A stretch of DNA of 8,302 nt, from positions 1-8,302 of the forward strand of contig JABGUA010000185.1 in the NCBI GenBank assembly GCA_018646825.1, read 5' to 3'. A model generated the notes under the pieces. That model was not told the DNA's origin and ran no database searches. It worked only from the letters and a program-made list of their open reading frames with translations. This document shows positions 6,757 to 8,302 of the stretch, one piece after another; the first letter of the stretch is position 1; each line of letters opens with the position of its first letter. The DNA comes from Piscirickettsiaceae bacterium. GTDB taxonomy: Bacteria > Pseudomonadota > Gammaproteobacteria > Nitrosococcales > Methylophagaceae. A program made the translations under genes and the position numbers.

Positions 6757-7305
6757 CTATGTATCCATACGACGATAGCCAATCGCCTCGGTTAAATGCA
6801 ATGTCTCAATCGAAACAGAGCCAGCCAAATCAGCGATAGTCCGCGCGACTTTTAAAATACGATAATAAGCCCGCGCTGATAAACCAAACCGGCTAATGGC
6901 TTGTTCCAATAATTGATAATCACTCTCCGTCAAAACACAAAATTTCGTTAACTCATCATGTGACAACAAATAGTTTGCCTTGCCTGCCCTCGATACTTGT
7001 CTTTCTCTCGCCTCAGCAACGCGATGTCTGACCGTAGCACTGTCTTCTCCTTTATCAACAGTCACATCATGGCGTAATAATCCCTTTGCCACGGGAGGCA
7101 CTTGCATCATCATATCAATCCGATCCATCAATGGCCCAGACACCTTGCTTCGATAACGGCGCACTTGGTCTTCTGTGCAATGACAACGAGACTCCCCCAA
7201 ATAACCACAAGGGCAAGGGTTCATAGCAGCAATTAATTGCCTCAACGCAGCAGAGCTACATCCAACTAGCAACACAAGCGATAGAATAATAGATGTTAAC
7301 TTCAT
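6757..7305 (-). pseudogene. comM: ComM/YifB C-terminal fragment fused to a lipoprotein signal peptide
   Basis: Residues 21-182 are the C-terminal third of a ComM/YifB (Mg-chelatase-like AAA+) protein, which normally has about 500 residues and promotes branch migration during natural transformation. Visible family features are QLIAAMNPCPCGYLG, a four-Cys cluster (Cys31, 33, 41, 43), the arginine-finger region SGPLMDRID (56-64) and the sensor-2 helix SARAYYRILKVARTIADL (143-160). The N-terminal domain and both Walker motifs are missing. Residues 1-18 are instead a lipoprotein signal peptide with lipobox LVGC (Cys16), preceded by a GAGGAA ribosome binding site eight bases from ATG 7305. The join is near 7245-7257. 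As written, it would be exported and lipidated, which makes no sense for a cytosolic ATPase, so I read it as a remnant created by rearrangement. A misassembly remains possible. Confidence 0.8.
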
Positions 7306-7414
7306 TTAAGATTCCTCGAGTTGATTCCTAATCAGTCTTCTAAAAAAGCGTTCACAAAAATAAAGCCTGATTGTAATTCAGTTGGTGCGAGGGGTGGATG
7401 CTGTCGGGCTATAT

Positions 7415-7861
7415 CTAATCTACCTGCTGGGCTGTCAAAAATAGAGACTTACCTAATGCGGTAAAGAAGTCCTGGTAGGGTTTAGGGTCTTCGATTGCCT
7501 CAAGATTATATTGCGCATTTGCTCTGACCACCATCTGTTTACCTCCTCTCGGACGAACACTGACAGTCATTTTGAGCTGGTACATCTTAGTTCCAGATTT
7601 ACCAAATTTCGTGCCTGACACAGAACCTAACAACAAGTCTGCATTATCAACGATGAAATCCAAATCTTGCAGAGTGCTAATTGCTGACCTCATAACCTTG
7701 TTTTTATCGCTAGATTCAAATACTCGAGTCTGAATGCTTCTGAGCTGTACTTGACTTTCTGAGGCTGCTAAAACCTGCTTCTTTGGGTTCAACTGACAGC
7801 CTGACAATGTTATCAGTGGTGCTACAGCAGCAACGATAAGAAGGACTCTTGTGATTTTCAT
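7415..7861 (-). CDS. Small putative outer-membrane lipoprotein, function unknown
   Basis: This 148-residue protein has a classic lipoprotein signal peptide: MKITR, a hydrophobic stretch, then lipobox LSGC with Cys22. The following residue is Gln rather than Asp, which favours outer-membrane sorting. The mature part contains VMRSAISTLQDLDFIVDNAD (57-76) and ends in EDPKPYQDFFTALGKSLFLTAQQVD. I recognise it as a conserved uncharacterised proteobacterial lipoprotein type, but know no function. The start at ATG 7861 has a GAGG ribosome binding site eight bases away and overlaps the stop of the upstream gene by four bases (ATGA), implying translational coupling. Its C-terminus is clearly paralogous to that of the upstream gene (DPxxYQxFFxxLxKSxFLxA). 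The next signal peptide downstream has lost its body to the comM fragment. Confidence 0.85.
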   Translation of the reverse strand: MKITRVLLIVAAVAPLITLSGCQLNPKKQVLAASESQVQLRSIQTRVFESSDKNKVMRSAISTLQDLDFIVDNADLLLGSVSGTKFGKSGTKMYQLKMTVSVRPRGGKQMVVRANAQYNLEAIEDPKPYQDFFTALGKSLFLTAQQVD

Positions 7862-8302
7862 ATATTGTTTGCCTCAAGAAATACAGACTTGGAAAGTTTG
7901 CTAAAGAACTCCTGATAAATTTCAGGATCGTTAATAGTTTCAACTTTTGAAACTTGGTCACGCGTATTCCAGACCTTTCTCTGAAACTTTACTCTGACAT
8001 GGGTTCTTTTCTCATCCAGAGACGGACTGATAATGATAGCGACCCTTATTTTTTGGTTCTTATCAGTTGGTAAAGCGACACCTGTAAGCATGGCATAGAC
8101 AACTGCGCCAGCAATCTGCCCTGCACTGGTCGCATCTCTACTACGTTCTTCACACAAACCTCCACACCCCGATTGTTGGGATGTTAGATTAGGCTTGCCC
8201 CGGGGAGGGGCGAAGCTTATTTTTAAACTTTCTCCCCTCACCTTAGTGCAAGCCAAAGTTTGGGTCCCCTGCAGGAGTAACCCAAAACTTTTTATATGTG
8301 TA
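7858..8302 (-). CDS. Paralogous small protein, 5' part cut by window edge or disrupted
   Basis: The frame is open from the window edge to TGA at 7858 (147 visible codons). The C-terminal half, from about RDATSAGQIAGA through KIRVAIIISP to DPEIYQEFFSKLSKSVFLEANNI, is paralogous to the downstream lipoprotein and looks genuine. The 5' part is unconvincing. No TLQDLxF-type segment appears where the paralogue has one, and the DNA there includes a GC-rich hairpin. The only in-window start is TTG 8256, without a clear ribosome binding site. Further upstream the frame reads KSFGLLLQGTQTLAC, which could be a lipoprotein signal peptide, but its first visible codon in the right place is ATA, not ATG. 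The true start may be outside the window, or the gene may have been truncated by rearrangement. Function unknown. Confidence 0.6.
   Translation of the reverse strand, partial: THIKSFGLLLQGTQTLACTKVRGESLKISFAPPRGKPNLTSQQSGCGGLCEERSRDATSAGQIAGAVVYAMLTGVALPTDKNQKIRVAIIISPSLDEKRTHVRVKFQRKVWNTRDQVSKVETINDPEIYQEFFSKLSKSVFLEANNI
8185..8213. repeat. GC-rich inverted repeat in the 5' part of the paralogue
   Basis: GCTTGCCCC and GGGGCGAAGC face each other across a short GGGGA loop, an approximately 9-bp stem with one bulged base, in otherwise AT-rich DNA. It lies inside the stretch that does not look like the gene family and may mark foreign or repeated sequence. Position is given to within a few bases. 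Confidence 0.5.

Noticed and set aside
6757..7305. A novel lipoprotein with a zinc-ribbon domain
   Set aside because: The four-Cys cluster and all downstream motifs match the ComM/YifB C-terminal region, so the mature part is not a new domain.
7716..7961. Minus-strand frame of 81 codons across the lipoprotein overlap
   Set aside because: Out of frame with both paralogous genes, which have homology, a signal peptide and coupling signals; it has none.

Overview
The window looks like chromosomal DNA from a moderately AT-rich gammaproteobacterium. An AhpC/AhpF pair and a Rep helicase closely resembling the E. coli proteins, a YedI-type membrane protein and a Pseudomonas-like rep/comM neighbourhood all point that way. 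I cannot name the genus with confidence; a marine methylotroph or Thiotrichales relative is possible. There is no tRNA, rRNA, CRISPR array or recognisable insertion sequence.

Layout from left to right. (1) Positions 1-677, minus: the N-terminal part of a degenerate HD-GYP-family protein, running off the left edge. (2) Positions 970-1848, plus: a YedI/DUF808 inner-membrane protein, divergent from the HD-GYP gene. (3) Positions 1904-2089, plus: a compact RNA unit. It has tandem repeats, a consensus-like promoter, a cyclic di-GMP-I (GEMM-I) aptamer and a strong intrinsic terminator, but no gene downstream on its strand. (4) Positions 2104-4301, minus: an ahpC-ahpF operon for peroxide detoxification. 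It is preceded by an OxyR-like operator and split by an intercistronic hairpin. (5) Positions 4605-6617, minus: Rep helicase with its own promoter. (6) Positions 6757-7305, minus: the C-terminal third of a ComM/YifB AAA+ protein fused in frame to a lipoprotein signal peptide. (7) Positions 7415-8302, minus: two overlapping genes for paralogous small proteins. One is a clear lipoprotein; the other has an abnormal 5' part and runs off the right edge.

Functionally, ahpC and ahpF form one NADH-driven peroxide reductase. The GEMM-I RNA and the HD-GYP-like protein both belong to the cyclic di-GMP world, although the HD-GYP protein has lost its HD dyad and is probably a sensor or adaptor, not a phosphodiesterase. 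The right end looks rearranged: comM has lost its first two thirds, and what replaces it is the start of a lipoprotein gene.

The most interesting element is the orphan GEMM-I RNA. It appears to be a self-contained transcript of about 130 nt ending just before, and convergent with, the 3' end of ahpF. This resembles the abundant stand-alone riboswitch RNA described in Bdellovibrio more than a normal leader riboswitch.
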